Assembly (NCBI RefSeq): GCF_024460775.1
Contig: NZ_JANFYZ010000010.1
Coordinates: 33,027 to 97,026, forward strand
DNA: 64,000 nt
Source: Desulfovibrio desulfuricans
GTDB lineage: Bacteria; Desulfobacterota; Desulfovibrionia; Desulfovibrionales; Desulfovibrionaceae
Direction: 5' to 3'
The notes under the pieces were generated by a model. That model had not been told where the DNA came from. It saw only the letters and a list, made by a program, of their open reading frames with translations, and made no database searches. Of this stretch, positions 10,270 to 19,375 are shown piece by piece; positions within the stretch are counted from its first letter, which is position 1; every line of letters starts with the position of its first letter. The position numbers and the translations under genes were made by a program.

Positions 10270-11805
10270 ATGCCCAGCAAAGTCATAATTATTGACTACG
10301 GCTCACAGGTTACCCAGCTCATCGCGCGCCGCGTGCGCGAAGCCGGGGTTTACTCCGAAATACATTCCTGCATCACCACCGCTGCCCAGGTGGCGGCAAT
10401 GAAGCCTTCCGCCGTCATCCTTTCCGGTGGCCCGGCCAGCGTGGGCGAAGCCGATGCTCCGGTTCTTGACCCCGGTTTTCTTGAGCTTGGCGTGCCGGTG
10501 CTCGGCATATGCTACGGCATGCAGCTGCTGGCCCGGAATCTTGGCGGCCAGCTTGCCCAGTCGCTCACGCGCGAATACGGCCCCTCCGACCTTACCCTCA
10601 CCGCGCCCTGCGCCCTGTGGGAAGGCATTGAATCCACCAGTCGCGTGTGGATGAGCCACGGCGACAAGGTACTTGCGCCGCCGCCAGGCTTTACCGTGAC
10701 GGGCCGCACGCCGACTCTGGATGTGGCCGCTATGGCTGACGAAGCCCGCAAAATCTACGCCGTGCAGTTCCACCCCGAAGTGCACCACAGTGTGGACGGC
10801 GAGCGCATGCTGCGCAACTTCCTGTTCAAGGTTGCGGGCATCAAGCCCGACTGGACCATGTCTTCGTTTGTGGAGCGCGTGGTTGCCGAAATGGCCGAAC
10901 AGGTGGGCGACCGCCACGTGGTATGCGCCCTTTCCGGCGGCATTGATTCTACCGTGGTGGCCGTGCTGCTCAACAAGGCCATCGGCAAGCGTCTGCACTG
11001 CATCTTTGTGGATAACGGCCTGCTGCGCCTTGGCGAAGGCGACGAAGTAGTCAGCTACCTGCGCGAACACTTTGACCTCAACCTCGACTTTGTGCAGGCG
11101 CAGGAACGTTTTCTTTCCAAACTTGCGGGCGTGGATGACCCCGAAAAGAAGCGCAAGATCATCGGCCACACCTTCATTGAAATTTTCGACGAAGAAGCCA
11201 AAAAGCTGCCGCAGGTGGACTTTTTGGCGCAGGGCACCCTGTACCCTGACGTAATCGAATCCATCTCGCACAAGGGTCCCAGCGCCGTCATCAAGAGCCA
11301 CCACAACGTGGGCGGCCTGCCCGACACCATGAAGCTCAAGCTCATCGAGCCCCTGCGCGAACTCTTCAAGGACGAAGTGCGCAAGGTCGCCGCAGAGCTT
11401 GGCATGCCCGACTCCATCGTGTGGCGGCATCCCTTCCCCGGCCCCGGCCTCGCCATCCGCGTACTTGGCGAAATCACCGAAGAACGCCTCCAGATTTTGC
11501 GCCTGGCCGACAAAATCGTGCAGCAGGAACTGCGCGAATCCGGCTGGTACCGCAAGGTGTGGCAGGGCTTTGCCGTGTTGCTGCCGCTCAAGACCGTTGG
11601 CGTCATGGGCGATGGCCGCACCTACGAGCATGTTATCGCCCTGCGCGTAGTCGACAGCGTGGACGCCATGACCGCTGACTGGGCGCGCCTGCCTGCGGAA
11701 CTGATCGAGCGCATGTCGAGCCGCATCATCAACGAGGTCAAGGGCGTCAACCGCGTGGTATACGACGTTTCTTCCAAGCCGCCGAGCACAATTGAGTGGG
11801 AATAA
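10270..11805 (+). CDS. guaA: GMP synthase (glutamine-hydrolysing)
   Basis: A 511-residue enzyme converting XMP to GMP with glutamine and ATP. The class I amidotransferase domain holds the nucleophile Cys81 in GICYGMQLL, with His168/Glu170 in FHPE. The ATP pyrophosphatase P-loop is SGGIDST at about 222-228. The C-terminal dimerisation domain ends with KPPSTIEWE, the invariant GuaA terminus. tatB begins ten bases after the stop codon, so guaA is transcriptionally joined to the Tat genes. Confidence 0.98.
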   Translation: MPSKVIIIDYGSQVTQLIARRVREAGVYSEIHSCITTAAQVAAMKPSAVILSGGPASVGEADAPVLDPGFLELGVPVLGICYGMQLLARNLGGQLAQSLTREYGPSDLTLTAPCALWEGIESTSRVWMSHGDKVLAPPPGFTVTGRTPTLDVAAMADEARKIYAVQFHPEVHHSVDGERMLRNFLFKVAGIKPDWTMSSFVERVVAEMAEQVGDRHVVCALSGGIDSTVVAVLLNKAIGKRLHCIFVDNGLLRLGEGDEVVSYLREHFDLNLDFVQAQERFLSKLAGVDDPEKKRKIIGHTFIEIFDEEAKKLPQVDFLAQGTLYPDVIESISHKGPSAVIKSHHNVGGLPDTMKLKLIEPLRELFKDEVRKVAAELGMPDSIVWRHPFPGPGLAIRVLGEITEERLQILRLADKIVQQELRESGWYRKVWQGFAVLLPLKTVGVMGDGRTYEHVIALRVVDSVDAMTADWARLPAELIERMSSRIINEVKGVNRVVYDVSSKPPSTIEWE

Positions 11806-11814
11806 GGGGGCAGC

Positions 11815-12528
11815 ATGTTCGGGATAGGAAGCACTGAACTTCTGGTCATCCTTGTGGTGGCCCTCATTGTACTTGGCCCCAAAAGCCTTGCCAACGTGTC
11901 GCGCACGCTGGGCAAGGCCATGGGCGAGTTCCGCCGCGTATCCACAGACTTTCAGCGCACGCTGAATGCTGAGGCCGAGGAAGAGGAACAACGCAAGCGC
12001 AAGCAGGAAGCCGCCAGAGCGGCGAAAGAAGCTGCCGCCGCCGCCAAGGAAGCCCGCGCCGCCGAAATGGCCGCCGCTGCCGCAGCGGCAACCGAGGGCC
12101 AGCCTGCCGCAACTACAACGGCTCAGGCTGACAATATTCCGGCCTCAGAGGCGGTTATTGACGCCACTGCTACCCGGCCTGCCGCCGATGCGGGGCAGAA
12201 CACAGCCACGGCAACGAACGAAGCGGCTCAGCCCGAGGCCCCAAAGCCCACGGTTGCGGACGCTCCTGTTGTTGACGCGCCGGTTGCCGAAGCTCCGGTT
12301 GTCGAAGCAGCCCACGCCGCAGAGGCCAAGGCCGAAGCCCAGCCTGTCGCGGGCACGGCAGCGTCCGCCGAAGGGGCAGCCCCTGTTGCTCCGCCTGCTG
12401 GCAGCCCGCTGGCTGAAGCCCTTGCCAAAACAAAGGCCGAGGCAGAAGCCGCGGAAGCCAAGCTGGCATCCGCTTCCACGGGCGCGCCTCAGGCCGTTGC
12501 CACCCCTGACAATGGCGGCAAAGCATGA
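11815..12528 (+). CDS. tatB: Twin-arginine translocase subunit TatB (TatA/B family) with long Ala-rich tail
   Basis: A 237-residue TatA/TatB-family protein. It begins MFGIGSTELLVILVVALIVLG, a single N-terminal membrane helix, followed by the conserved GPKSLANVSRTLGKAMGEFRR amphipathic helix. The Glu after the short periplasmic segment and the adjacent tatC favour TatB over TatA. From about residue 55 the protein becomes a long Ala/Glu/Pro-rich tail of about 180 residues, much longer than E. coli TatB's. The stop overlaps the tatC start as ATGA. Confidence 0.88.
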   Translation: MFGIGSTELLVILVVALIVLGPKSLANVSRTLGKAMGEFRRVSTDFQRTLNAEAEEEEQRKRKQEAARAAKEAAAAAKEARAAEMAAAAAAATEGQPAATTTAQADNIPASEAVIDATATRPAADAGQNTATATNEAAQPEAPKPTVADAPVVDAPVAEAPVVEAAHAAEAKAEAQPVAGTAASAEGAAPVAPPAGSPLAEALAKTKAEAEAAEAKLASASTGAPQAVATPDNGGKA

Positions 12529-13697
12529 GTGCGGATAAACCCTTGAGCCCCGAGGTGGCCGCATCCCCGTCTGCCCCTGAGACCGCAGGGGAACATTCCG
12601 ACCTCAACAAGACAAATGAAACCGCAGCGGAGCCGTCCCTTCAGGGGGCGGCCCCTGCGGATACGCCTGCAGAAGCGGCAGAAGCGTCTGCCGCGTCAGC
12701 ACCCGAAACTGCACCAGAAGCCACGCCGGAAACACAGGCTGACGGGCAGCCTCCTCTGCCCCCGGTTCCGCCAGTGGGCACAGTGCAAAGCCCTGCGGCA
12801 GAGCCTGAGAACCTGCCCATCCAGAGCGAAAGCACGCCTCCTGCCACGCCGGAAGACGAGGTGGAGGAAGAAGCTGACGACAGACCCATGGGCCTCATGG
12901 ATCACCTCTCGGAGCTGCGCGGTCGCCTTGTGCGCTGCTGCCTCGCCGTCATGGTGGGCTTTATAGCCTGCTGGGCCGTGGTTGATCCCATTTTTGACGC
13001 ACTTGTGGCGCCTCTGCTGAGCGTCCTGCCTGACGGCTCGCACGCCATCTACACCACCCTGCCCGAAGGCTTTTTCACCCGCATGCACATTGCCTTTGTG
13101 GCTGGCGTGTTTGTGAGCAGCCCTGCAATTTTTTATCAGGTATGGGCCTTCATCGCCCCCGGTCTGTATGAAGAAGAAAAACGGAGCATCATACCTGTTG
13201 CCGTGATGTCGGCCTTCTTCTTTATCAGCGGCGGCGCCTTCTGCTACTTTGTGGTTTTTCCCAACGCATTTGCCTTCTTCATGAGCTACGCCACCGACAC
13301 CATCGTGGCTATGCCCAAGATCAGCGATTATCTGAGCTTTGTGCTCAAGCTTATTCTTGCCTTTGGCCTTGTGTTTGAAATGCCGCTGTTTGCCTTCTTT
13401 CTGGCGCGCATGGGCATTATCACGGCAGAACTCATGCGCCGCGTGCGGCGTTATGCCATTCTGGCCATTTTCATCGTGGCGGCAATTCTTTCACCGCCCG
13501 ATGTGGTTTCGCAGTTGCTCATGGCCGCGCCCATGCTTGTTCTTTATGAAGTGAGCATCTTTGTGGCGGCTGGTTTTGGCAAAAAGCCCGCGAAGGAAGA
13601 AGACGAGTCAGACGAAAAGCCCGAAGGCGAAGACGGCGAAACCCCCGATGCCGGGACAAAACCGGACAAGGATGAAAATACCTCGGAGAAGCCATGA
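12525..13697 (+). CDS. tatC: Sec-independent protein translocase TatC with N-terminal extension
   Basis: A 390-residue polytopic inner-membrane protein that binds twin-arginine signal peptides. The TatC core starts near residue 125 with [14 protein letters not shown] and includes the conserved [21 protein letters not shown] loop and six membrane segments. The first 120 residues are a low-complexity Ala/Pro/Glu stretch ending in an acidic patch, absent from ordinary TatC. The start at 12525 overlaps the tatB stop. The internal Met codons near 12888 have no ribosome binding site, so I keep the long form. The C-terminus is also a charged Glu/Asp/Lys tail. Confidence 0.93.
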   Translation: MSADKPLSPEVAASPSAPETAGEHSDLNKTNETAAEPSLQGAAPADTPAEAAEASAASAPETAPEATPETQADGQPPLPPVPPVGTVQSPAAEPENLPIQSESTPPATPEDEVEEEADDRPMGLMDHLSELRGRLVRCCLAVMVGFIACWAVVDPIFDALVAPLLSVLPDGSHAIYTTLPEGFFTRMHIAFVAGVFVSSPAIFYQVWAFIAPGLYEEEKRSIIPVAVMSAFFFISGGAFCYFVVFPNAFAFFMSYATDTIVAMPKISDYLSFVLKLILAFGLVFEMPLFAFFLARMGIITAELMRRVRRYAILAIFIVAAILSPPDVVSQLLMAAPMLVLYEVSIFVAAGFGKKPAKEEDESDEKPEGEDGETPDAGTKPDKDENTSEKP

Positions 13698-14293
13698 GCG
13701 ACATCGCCCCCAGAACCTCCACGCAAGAGCGCAAAAGCGCCGAAACCGACATCCGGCTTGAACTGAACATTGACGGTCAGGGCATTACGGACGTGAAAAC
13801 AGGTTTTGGCCTGCTCGACCATATGTTGACGCTGACAGCTTTTTGGGCTGGTATGGATCTGCGGCTGGTGTGCGAGGGCGACATGGAAGTGGACGCCCAC
13901 CACACCACAGAAGACGTGGGGCTGCTGCTCGGCAAGGCGCTGCTTGAAGCCCTCGGAGACAGGGCTGGCATTGCCCGCGTAGGCTATGGGCGCGTTCCCA
14001 TGGACGAAGCCCTGGCAGAAGCCACTGTTGATCTTTCGGGCCGCCCCTGGCTTGAGTGGCGCGGCGGAGAGTTGCTGCCCCCGGTTCTGGCGGGGGAAGA
14101 AAAAGACCTCTGGCGGGAATTTTACAAGGCATTTGCAAGCAGTGCGCGCTGCAATCTGCATGTGGAGTTCCGCTATGGCCAGAACGGCCATCATCTGCTG
14201 GAATCGGCGGCCAAAGGGCTGGGGCTTGCCCTGGCCCAGGCAGTGCGCCGAAACGGCACAACCATCAGAAGCACAAAGGGAGGTCTTGATTGA
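13694..14293 (+). CDS. hisB: Imidazoleglycerol-phosphate dehydratase
   Basis: A 199-residue monofunctional HisB catalysing the sixth step of histidine synthesis. Conserved signatures are [15 protein letters not shown] and [17 protein letters not shown], which supply metal-binding His and Glu residues, plus a second His/Glu set near [15 protein letters not shown]. The start overlaps the tatC stop, and the stop overlaps the next lipoprotein gene. The gene therefore belongs to a continuous gua-tat-his transcription block. Confidence 0.96.
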   Translation: MSDIAPRTSTQERKSAETDIRLELNIDGQGITDVKTGFGLLDHMLTLTAFWAGMDLRLVCEGDMEVDAHHTTEDVGLLLGKALLEALGDRAGIARVGYGRVPMDEALAEATVDLSGRPWLEWRGGELLPPVLAGEEKDLWREFYKAFASSARCNLHVEFRYGQNGHHLLESAAKGLGLALAQAVRRNGTTIRSTKGGLD

Positions 14294-14952
14294 TGCAATC
14301 CCGACTTCGTATGCTGTTGCTGCCCGCGCTTTGCCTCATGCTGATCGCCTGCGCCTGCAGCCGCCGTCCCACAAGCACGGCGGACGTTCCCCGCGTTATT
14401 TCGCCTTCGTATGTCATATCGGTTGCGCCCTTTACCCAGCCGATCAACGCAAGCCAGCTTATTACCGGGCGTATCCCTGATAATCAGGGCCGCATTGCCG
14501 ATGAACAGCTGCCCTCGCTTGACCGTCGGTTCCGCAATGTGCTTACCACCGATTCCAAACGTCAGTTCAAGTATATTGACACCATTGATCTGCCCAGGGA
14601 TCTTACGCGCTTCCACAGTTCCGAGCAGCCCCAGGCGCTGCCGCTCTGGATTGCCTATGGCAAGAAGCAGGGCGCGCAACTGCTGCTGGTGCCGCAGATT
14701 CTTGACTGGCACGAACGCCAGGGCTCCACTGCCGGTGTTACCGAACCCGCCCATGTGCGCGTGGAATTTTTCCTCATCAACGTTGCCAACGGCTCCATCA
14801 TGTCGCGCTCCGTCTTTGAAGAAAAGCAGGAAGGCCTTGTGGACAACCTGATGAACGTAGGTACGTTCTTCAAGCGGCGCGGCCAGTGGGTCACGGCTGA
14901 AGAACTGACCGAAGACGGCATGCGCAAAGCAGTAAAGGATATGGGTTTATGA
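14293..14952 (+). CDS. Putative lipoprotein between hisB and hisA
   Basis: A 219-residue protein with a signal peptide and a lipobox (LMLIAC) placing Cys at about residue 19, so it is probably lipid-anchored. I do not recognise the mature domain; it has an alternating beta-rich look and mentions no catalytic motif. The ATG at 14293 overlaps the hisB stop (TGATG), and the stop overlaps hisA. Translation coupling with two histidine enzymes is odd for an envelope protein. A role in envelope assembly is a guess only. Confidence 0.7.
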   Translation: MQSRLRMLLLPALCLMLIACACSRRPTSTADVPRVISPSYVISVAPFTQPINASQLITGRIPDNQGRIADEQLPSLDRRFRNVLTTDSKRQFKYIDTIDLPRDLTRFHSSEQPQALPLWIAYGKKQGAQLLLVPQILDWHERQGSTAGVTEPAHVRVEFFLINVANGSIMSRSVFEEKQEGLVDNLMNVGTFFKRRGQWVTAEELTEDGMRKAVKDMGL

Positions 14953-15680
14953 TTCTATTTCCCGCCGTGGACATTCAGGACGGCAAGGCCGTGCGCCTCA
15001 AGCAGGGCCGCGCCCATGAAAGCACCGTCTTTGCCGAAGACCCCACAGACGCCGCCAAAGCCTGGGAAGCGCGAGGCGCTCAATGGCTGCACGTGGTTGA
15101 TCTGGACGGAGCCTTTGACGGCGCGGCCAAAAGCCGCGAGATCGTGCGCCGCATCTGCACCGAGCTGTCCATTCCCGTGCAGCTTGGCGGCGGTATCCGC
15201 GACATGGCAACAGCCCAGGCCTATTTTGATGCGGGCGTTTCACGCCTGATTATTGGCACCCTGGCTCTGGAACAGCCCGAGCTTTTTGCCGAAATGTGCC
15301 GTGCCTTCCCTGGCCGCATTGGCGTTTCGCTGGATGCGGATGGCGGCAAACTCAAGACACGTGGATGGGTTGCCGACACTGGCCTGACCGTTGACGGGGT
15401 TCTGCCCCGCCTGCTGGCCGATGGCGCGGCATTCATCATCTATACGGATATCGAGCGCGACGGCATGCAGTGCGGCGTTAACGTAGCTGCTCTGGAGCAT
15501 CTTTCGCGCCTTTCCACGGTGCCTGTCATTGCGGCGGGCGGCGTGGCGACGCTGGCAGATGTGCAGAAGCTCTACCCCCTCACCCTCACTACCAGCCTTG
15601 CGGGAGCTGTGAGCGGCAGGGCGCTGTACGAGGGCACCCTCAACCTTGAGGAAGCCAACGCCTGGATCGCCGCCCAATAA
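14949..15680 (+). CDS. hisA: Phosphoribosylformimino-5-aminoimidazole carboxamide ribotide isomerase
   Basis: A 243-residue TIM-barrel isomerase for the fourth step of histidine synthesis. It begins [20 protein letters not shown], with the catalytic Asp in PAVDI, and carries QLGGGIRDM and [10 protein letters not shown] phosphate-binding loops. The second catalytic Asp lies in the YTDIERDG loop. It overlaps the preceding lipoprotein stop and is the last gene before a strong terminator. Confidence 0.96.
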   Translation: MILFPAVDIQDGKAVRLKQGRAHESTVFAEDPTDAAKAWEARGAQWLHVVDLDGAFDGAAKSREIVRRICTELSIPVQLGGGIRDMATAQAYFDAGVSRLIIGTLALEQPELFAEMCRAFPGRIGVSLDADGGKLKTRGWVADTGLTVDGVLPRLLADGAAFIIYTDIERDGMQCGVNVAALEHLSRLSTVPVIAAGGVATLADVQKLYPLTLTTSLAGAVSGRALYEGTLNLEEANAWIAAQ

Positions 15681-15703
15681 GCGGCATATAATTGCAGATT
15701 CAA

Positions 15704-15729
15704 GGCGGGCCGGATGGCCCGCCTTTTTT
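15704..15729 (+). terminator. Intrinsic terminator after hisA
   Basis: An 8-bp perfect stem GGCGGGCC/GGCCCGCC with loop GGAT is followed directly by six T. It sits 23 bases after the hisA stop and closes the guaB-hisA block. Confidence 0.92.
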
Positions 15730-15832
15730 ATGATGAACTTTCGATTGCTTACGCCTGCAATGTGCAATCATGAGCCTGTCTAAACAAAGCTGCATTCATC
15801 AGCGGCAGAAATAGTCAGCGCATACTGCAACC

Positions 15833-15861
15833 TTGACTCCCCCATTTCACGGCCTTATGAT
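15833..15861 (+). promoter_or_regulatory. Sigma-70-type promoter for the SMR pair
   Basis: TTGACT at 15833-15838 and TATGAT at 15856-15861 are separated by exactly 17 bases. The predicted transcription start near 15868 leaves a leader of about 175 bases before the first SMR start codon. Confidence 0.55.
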
Positions 15862-15914
15862 CTATCCATGTTATGCTTCAACTCTGCTTTTATGCCTCTT
15901 TTACGCCCATGCGT

Positions 15915-16011
15915 TTCAGGCTTTCCTGAAGAACGCTACTGGCGTTCCCTGCTCTAGCATCTCTCGCTATTTCCTCTGGTCATAGCCATTGTTGTCCTTC
16001 AATGCTGAAGG
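15915..16011 (+). promoter_or_regulatory. Structured 5' leader upstream of SMR pair
   Basis: Three short perfect hairpins lie in the leader: TTCAGG-CTTT-CCTGAA (15915-15930), GAACGC-TACTG-GCGTTC (15931-15947) and CCTTCA-ATGC-TGAAGG (15996-16011). The first two are directly adjacent. The loops do not match the ACGR loops of guanidine-II riboswitches, and no ykkC-type core is seen. No known riboswitch class was recognised. Confidence 0.4.
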
Positions 16012-16042
16012 ATTGCCTTTCTATTTTCCGCGAGAGATTTTT

Positions 16043-16510
16043 ATGCTTAGATCAAAACCGTATCATTGGTGCTGCCTTGTTGCCTCCGTATTTCTGGAGG
16101 TGGGCGGAACACTTGTCATGAAGCTGGCGCAGGGCTGGGCTTTTCCCCACGCACAGGTTTTGGGGCTGGTTGTCATGTGGCTGGCCATCGCCATGTCCTA
16201 CTTTTTTTTGTCCAAGGCTGTTACGGGCATTCCCGTTGGCGTGACCTTTGCCTTCTGGGAGGGGCTGGGCCTGACCTGCATCACCCTTGGCAGCGTACTT
16301 TTTCTGAACGAAGCCCTGACCTTGCGCCGCGCGCTGGGGCTGGCCTGCGTGCTGTCTGGTGCTTTGCTGGTCAATTATGGAACCGGGCACGGGGCACCCA
16401 AGCCCAGCCGCGAGGACTCCCCCACGGCCAGCAACAAGGCTGAAGCCCGCAAGCAGCGCGCAGAAGCGCCCACCCTGAATAACGGCCTTGCCGCAGGAGG
16501 GAACAGATGA
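16043..16510 (+). CDS. SMR family transporter subunit (MdtJ-like)
   Basis: A 155-residue small multidrug resistance family protein with four membrane helices and a hydrophilic C-terminal tail of about 40 residues. The essential membrane-embedded Glu is present in FLEVGGTLVMKLAQG. The overall pattern, including the GIPVGVTFAFWEGLG segment, resembles MdtJ, one half of the MdtJI spermidine exporter. I chose ATG 16043 because it starts the helix-1 region; an earlier in-frame ATG at 15989 would overlap the third leader hairpin. The stop overlaps the next gene. The substrate is unknown. Confidence 0.8.
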   Translation: MLRSKPYHWCCLVASVFLEVGGTLVMKLAQGWAFPHAQVLGLVVMWLAIAMSYFFLSKAVTGIPVGVTFAFWEGLGLTCITLGSVLFLNEALTLRRALGLACVLSGALLVNYGTGHGAPKPSREDSPTASNKAEARKQRAEAPTLNNGLAAGGNR

Positions 16511-16848
16511 TGGATATTTCAAGCCTGTTCCAGAACGCCGCCCTGCCGCTGGTTTTGCTGGCCGCCGCGCTGGACGTGACCGCCAATATGCTGCTTGTGC
16601 GCTCCGACAGCTTCCGCCGCCGCGCCGTGGGCCTGCTGGCCCTTGCGCTGGTGGGGCTGGCTTTCTATTGCCTTTCACTGGCAGTTCATCATATGGATTT
16701 GGCCGTGGCTTACGCCATGTGGGGCGGTTTTGGCGTGCTTGGCACATCCGTGGGCGGATGGGTGTTGCTGCGCCAAAAGCTCGACCCCAGCGCATTTGCA
16801 GGCATTGCCCTGCTTGTCTGCGGCATGGTGCTGCTGCACACAAGCTGA
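16507..16848 (+). CDS. SMR family transporter subunit (MdtI-like) with Glu-to-Asp change
   Basis: A 113-residue four-helix SMR protein that pairs with the preceding subunit. Conserved MdtI-like stretches are ANMLLVRSDSFRRR and AVAYAMWGGFGVLG. At the position of the invariant helix-1 Glu this protein has Asp (AALDVTAN). A carboxylate is kept but shortened, which could alter proton coupling. The ribosome binding site GCAGGAGGG precedes tandem ATG codons at 16507 and 16510, the first overlapping the upstream stop. The pair is probably an obligate heterodimer. Confidence 0.82.
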   Translation: MMDISSLFQNAALPLVLLAAALDVTANMLLVRSDSFRRRAVGLLALALVGLAFYCLSLAVHHMDLAVAYAMWGGFGVLGTSVGGWVLLRQKLDPSAFAGIALLVCGMVLLHTS

Positions 16849-16881
16849 TTTAGGGCCGGATAGCTGCTTTCAGGAGAACGT

Positions 16882-17421
16882 ATGAGCAAAGGTTTTTGGG
16901 ACTACCTGTCGCACTGGCAGAAGGTCTTTCCCCGCCGCCGCGCCGTCAACTGGCGTGAAGGCTGGCTGCAAAACGGTTATTGCCGCGATTGCCGCTATTG
17001 CTGCGGCCCGCAGGATTCCAACGAGCTTTTTCCCATGGGCCTGCTGCCCGAGCAGTTGCGCCCCGGTCTTGCCAACGACTTTTATCTGCTCAACAGGGAT
17101 ACGGCCTTTATGGACGGGCGGGGTTGCCGCTCGTGCACAAATCAGGGTTGCCGTCTGCCCCGGCCAGAACGGCCTGTGGCCTGCGGGCTTTTTCCTTTTG
17201 TGCTGAACGCGGGGGAGATGTACCTTTATCAGATTTGCCCGGCGTCGCTCTTTACGCCGCTGGCGCGCATGGCGGAACTGGGACGCGAAGCAGCGGACTG
17301 GCTGGCAAAATTCAGCCAGCACGAACAGGAGCATATCGCTCTGAATCTGCCCGCAGAGGTACTCACAGACCGTTACATCAAGCTGCACATCCGAGTGTAC
17401 AATCCCACGGCCTGGATCTGA
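16882..17421 (+). CDS. YkgJ-like Cys-cluster (zinc/iron-chelating) protein
   Basis: A 179-residue soluble protein with an N-terminal Cys cluster YCRDCRYCCGPQ near residue 33. Further Cys residues lie in GCRSCTNQGCRLP and VACGLFPF, and the pattern resembles the YkgJ/CxxCxxCC metal-binding family. The function of this family is not established; bound Zn or Fe-S is plausible. It starts 33 bases after the SMR pair behind an AGGAGA site, so it may share that transcript. It converges on the mop island. Confidence 0.65.
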   Translation: MSKGFWDYLSHWQKVFPRRRAVNWREGWLQNGYCRDCRYCCGPQDSNELFPMGLLPEQLRPGLANDFYLLNRDTAFMDGRGCRSCTNQGCRLPRPERPVACGLFPFVLNAGEMYLYQICPASLFTPLARMAELGREAADWLAKFSQHEQEHIALNLPAEVLTDRYIKLHIRVYNPTAWI

Positions 17422-17466
17422 GGCAAGGGGGAGTGCTGCCAGCGCGTACTGGTTGCGGCTAGCAGG

Positions 17467-18042
17467 CTACCATTCCGGCACAAAGGCGCGGCACCCGTAG
17501 TATTGGGGAATGCGCAGCACATCCCTGAGCGGCAGGGCAAGGTAGTGGGCCAGCAGGCTGCCCAGAATACCCGCATGCGAAACCATGAGCAGGGTTGCAC
17601 CTGGGTAAAAACTGCGCCAGCGCGCCACGGCCGCCAGGGCGCGGCGCTGGGCCTGCATAAAGCTTTCGCCATGCGGGGGGCAAAAGTGTGCCATATCCTG
17701 CCCGCGAGCGGCATACGCACCGGGCCACGCGCGCTCGATTTCCGCCTTGGTCATGCCCTGCCAGAGGCCAAGGTTAATCTCGCGCAGACCGGGTTCCACA
17801 TGCAGGGGGGGCCGCCCCTGCGGCAATGCCTCCATCAGGATGGCGGCGGTCTCACGGCAGCGGTCAAGATCCGAGCAGATGACCGCGCCAAGCGCGCCCT
17901 GCACCGCTGGCATGAACTGCCGCGCCAAGAGGCGTATCTGCTCCCGGCCCGCAGAACTTAAGGGAATATCCCGTGCGCCGACCATGCGCCGCTCCGGATT
18001 GGGCGGCAACATGCCGTGCCGCACCAGCCAGATGCCGCTCAT
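17467..18042 (-). CDS. Histidine phosphatase family protein (last gene of mop island)
   Basis: A 191-residue phosphoglycerate-mutase-like phosphatase. The catalytic His is in LVRHGML near residue 8, the second Arg region is SDLDRCRETA, and the second His is in SHAGILGS. Such enzymes include CobC and GpmB; the substrate cannot be read from sequence. Its ATG overlaps the stop of the nucleotidyltransferase-HD gene as ATGA, so it is translationally coupled to the molybdenum-cofactor-related island. A phosphatase acting on a nucleotide or cofactor intermediate is a reasonable inference. Confidence 0.82.
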   Translation of the reverse strand: MSGIWLVRHGMLPPNPERRMVGARDIPLSSAGREQIRLLARQFMPAVQGALGAVICSDLDRCRETAAILMEALPQGRPPLHVEPGLREINLGLWQGMTKAEIERAWPGAYAARGQDMAHFCPPHGESFMQAQRRALAAVARWRSFYPGATLLMVSHAGILGSLLAHYLALPLRDVLRIPQYYGCRAFVPEW

Positions 18043-19286
18043 GCAACCTCACGCCGGGCAACATTGCCGCGCGCAGCATTGCAATTACGCACAAGGGCGC
18101 GTTCCGCCACCAGGGCGGGTTCTTTGCCTATTTCGCGGGCAATGCGCTCTTCCAGCGCCTTGACGCGACCAAGCCTCCCCTGGATGGCCTCGCAGGCCGG
18201 GGCATCCTGGGCGTAAGCCTCCAGTTTGAGGCCAAAGCGCCGCTGCACGGGCACAAAGTTGCCGCCATAACAATACTTGTCCGCCAGATAGACCAGCTCT
18301 CGCTCAGTGACAGGCTCGTCCTCCGGCAAGGACAGATCGCGGTGATCCTGCACCAGACGCGCCATCTCCGGCAGTTCCAGCCGCCGTAAAAATTCCCCTG
18401 CCGCCGCCTCATGTCTGGGCTGGCCTTTGCAGATATCGTGCAGCAGCCCGCCAGCAAGCGCCAGGCGGGGATCCACCCCGGCATCATAGCCTGCGGCCTC
18501 GCGCGCATGGGCCAGAGCCTCAGCCAGACAGCAGGCCACGGCCCCCACAGCCCGCGCGTGACGCAAGCCTTTTTCCGGCACATTGCATATGCGCAGCAGG
18601 CATTCGGCCTCCACTGGCGAGAGGGTATGCCGCTCGCGGGCCAGCACGCGCAGGCGCGCATAGTCATCGGGAGTGTCCATATCTTCCAGAATCAGGGCAT
18701 CAGCCACAGGCACATGCCGCAAAGGCGCGCCTTCCAGCGCCCCGCGCAGCCCGTTTTGCCCTTGATGCGTCAGAATATGCTGGGCCAAAGCCATGGAAAT
18801 CAAGGGGGGATGCCCCTCCTGTCCGTCAAATGTCGGCACAAGCACCGACGTAGGCGCGGCCTTGCCGCTCACGGCCAGAGCTGCCGCATGGTCAGCCTCT
18901 TCCTGCCCGGCGGCGTCGAGCAAAGCGCGGATGGTCAGGGGCCGCACCAGCGGCACATCCACAGGCTGCACAAGAAACTGCCCTTCAAAACCGCCCTTCA
19001 CCAGGGCCTCCACGCCCGCCTGCACAGATGAAAACATGCCCCGTTGCGGGTCGGGATTCCGCACCGCACTTAGCCCCAGCGCCAGAGCCTCTGCTTCCAC
19101 GACTTCGGCGTGGAACCCGCTGACGATCACCACATCTTCCACACCAAGGGAACGGTACAGACTGACCAGTCCCCTCAGGGCGGAGCAGCGCCCGCCTTCG
19201 GGCAGCGAGGGCAGGGAAAGCAGGGCCTTGGCTGCGCCCATGCGCGAGGCCATGCCTGCGGCAAGAATCAGAACGGCTGGTTTCAT
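18039..19286 (-). CDS. MocA-like NTP transferase fused to HD domain
   Basis: A 415-residue two-domain protein. Residues 1-200 form a MobA/MocA-type nucleotidyltransferase with the signature LILAAGMASRMGAAKALL and a metal-binding Asp in VQPVDVPLVRP. Residues 230-370 form an HD-superfamily domain, with AGGLLHDICKGQ and ALV-type flanking helices. Related MocA enzymes attach CMP to molybdopterin, and MOP-type oxidoreductases carry molybdopterin cytosine dinucleotide, so a role in making or salvaging that cofactor for the nearby oxidoreductase fits. The start at 19286 is chosen because the NTP-binding strand begins immediately after it. From memory, homologues are called the DVU_1551 family. Confidence 0.82.
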   Translation of the reverse strand: MKPAVLILAAGMASRMGAAKALLSLPSLPEGGRCSALRGLVSLYRSLGVEDVVIVSGFHAEVVEAEALALGLSAVRNPDPQRGMFSSVQAGVEALVKGGFEGQFLVQPVDVPLVRPLTIRALLDAAGQEEADHAAALAVSGKAAPTSVLVPTFDGQEGHPPLISMALAQHILTHQGQNGLRGALEGAPLRHVPVADALILEDMDTPDDYARLRVLARERHTLSPVEAECLLRICNVPEKGLRHARAVGAVACCLAEALAHAREAAGYDAGVDPRLALAGGLLHDICKGQPRHEAAAGEFLRRLELPEMARLVQDHRDLSLPEDEPVTERELVYLADKYCYGGNFVPVQRRFGLKLEAYAQDAPACEAIQGRLGRVKALEERIAREIGKEPALVAERALVRNCNAARGNVARREVA

Positions 19287-19375
19287 GTGCTTTCTTCTTC
19301 GCGTTACTGCGCTGGGAACAATCAATAATATTGGGCCGATACAATAGCCCCATCGCTGGGGCATGCCATCAAGCG

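Noticed and set aside
15868..16042. Guanidine riboswitch (ykkC or mini-ykkC) upstream of the SMR genes
   Set aside because: Neither the ykkC core nor ACGR hairpin loops are present.
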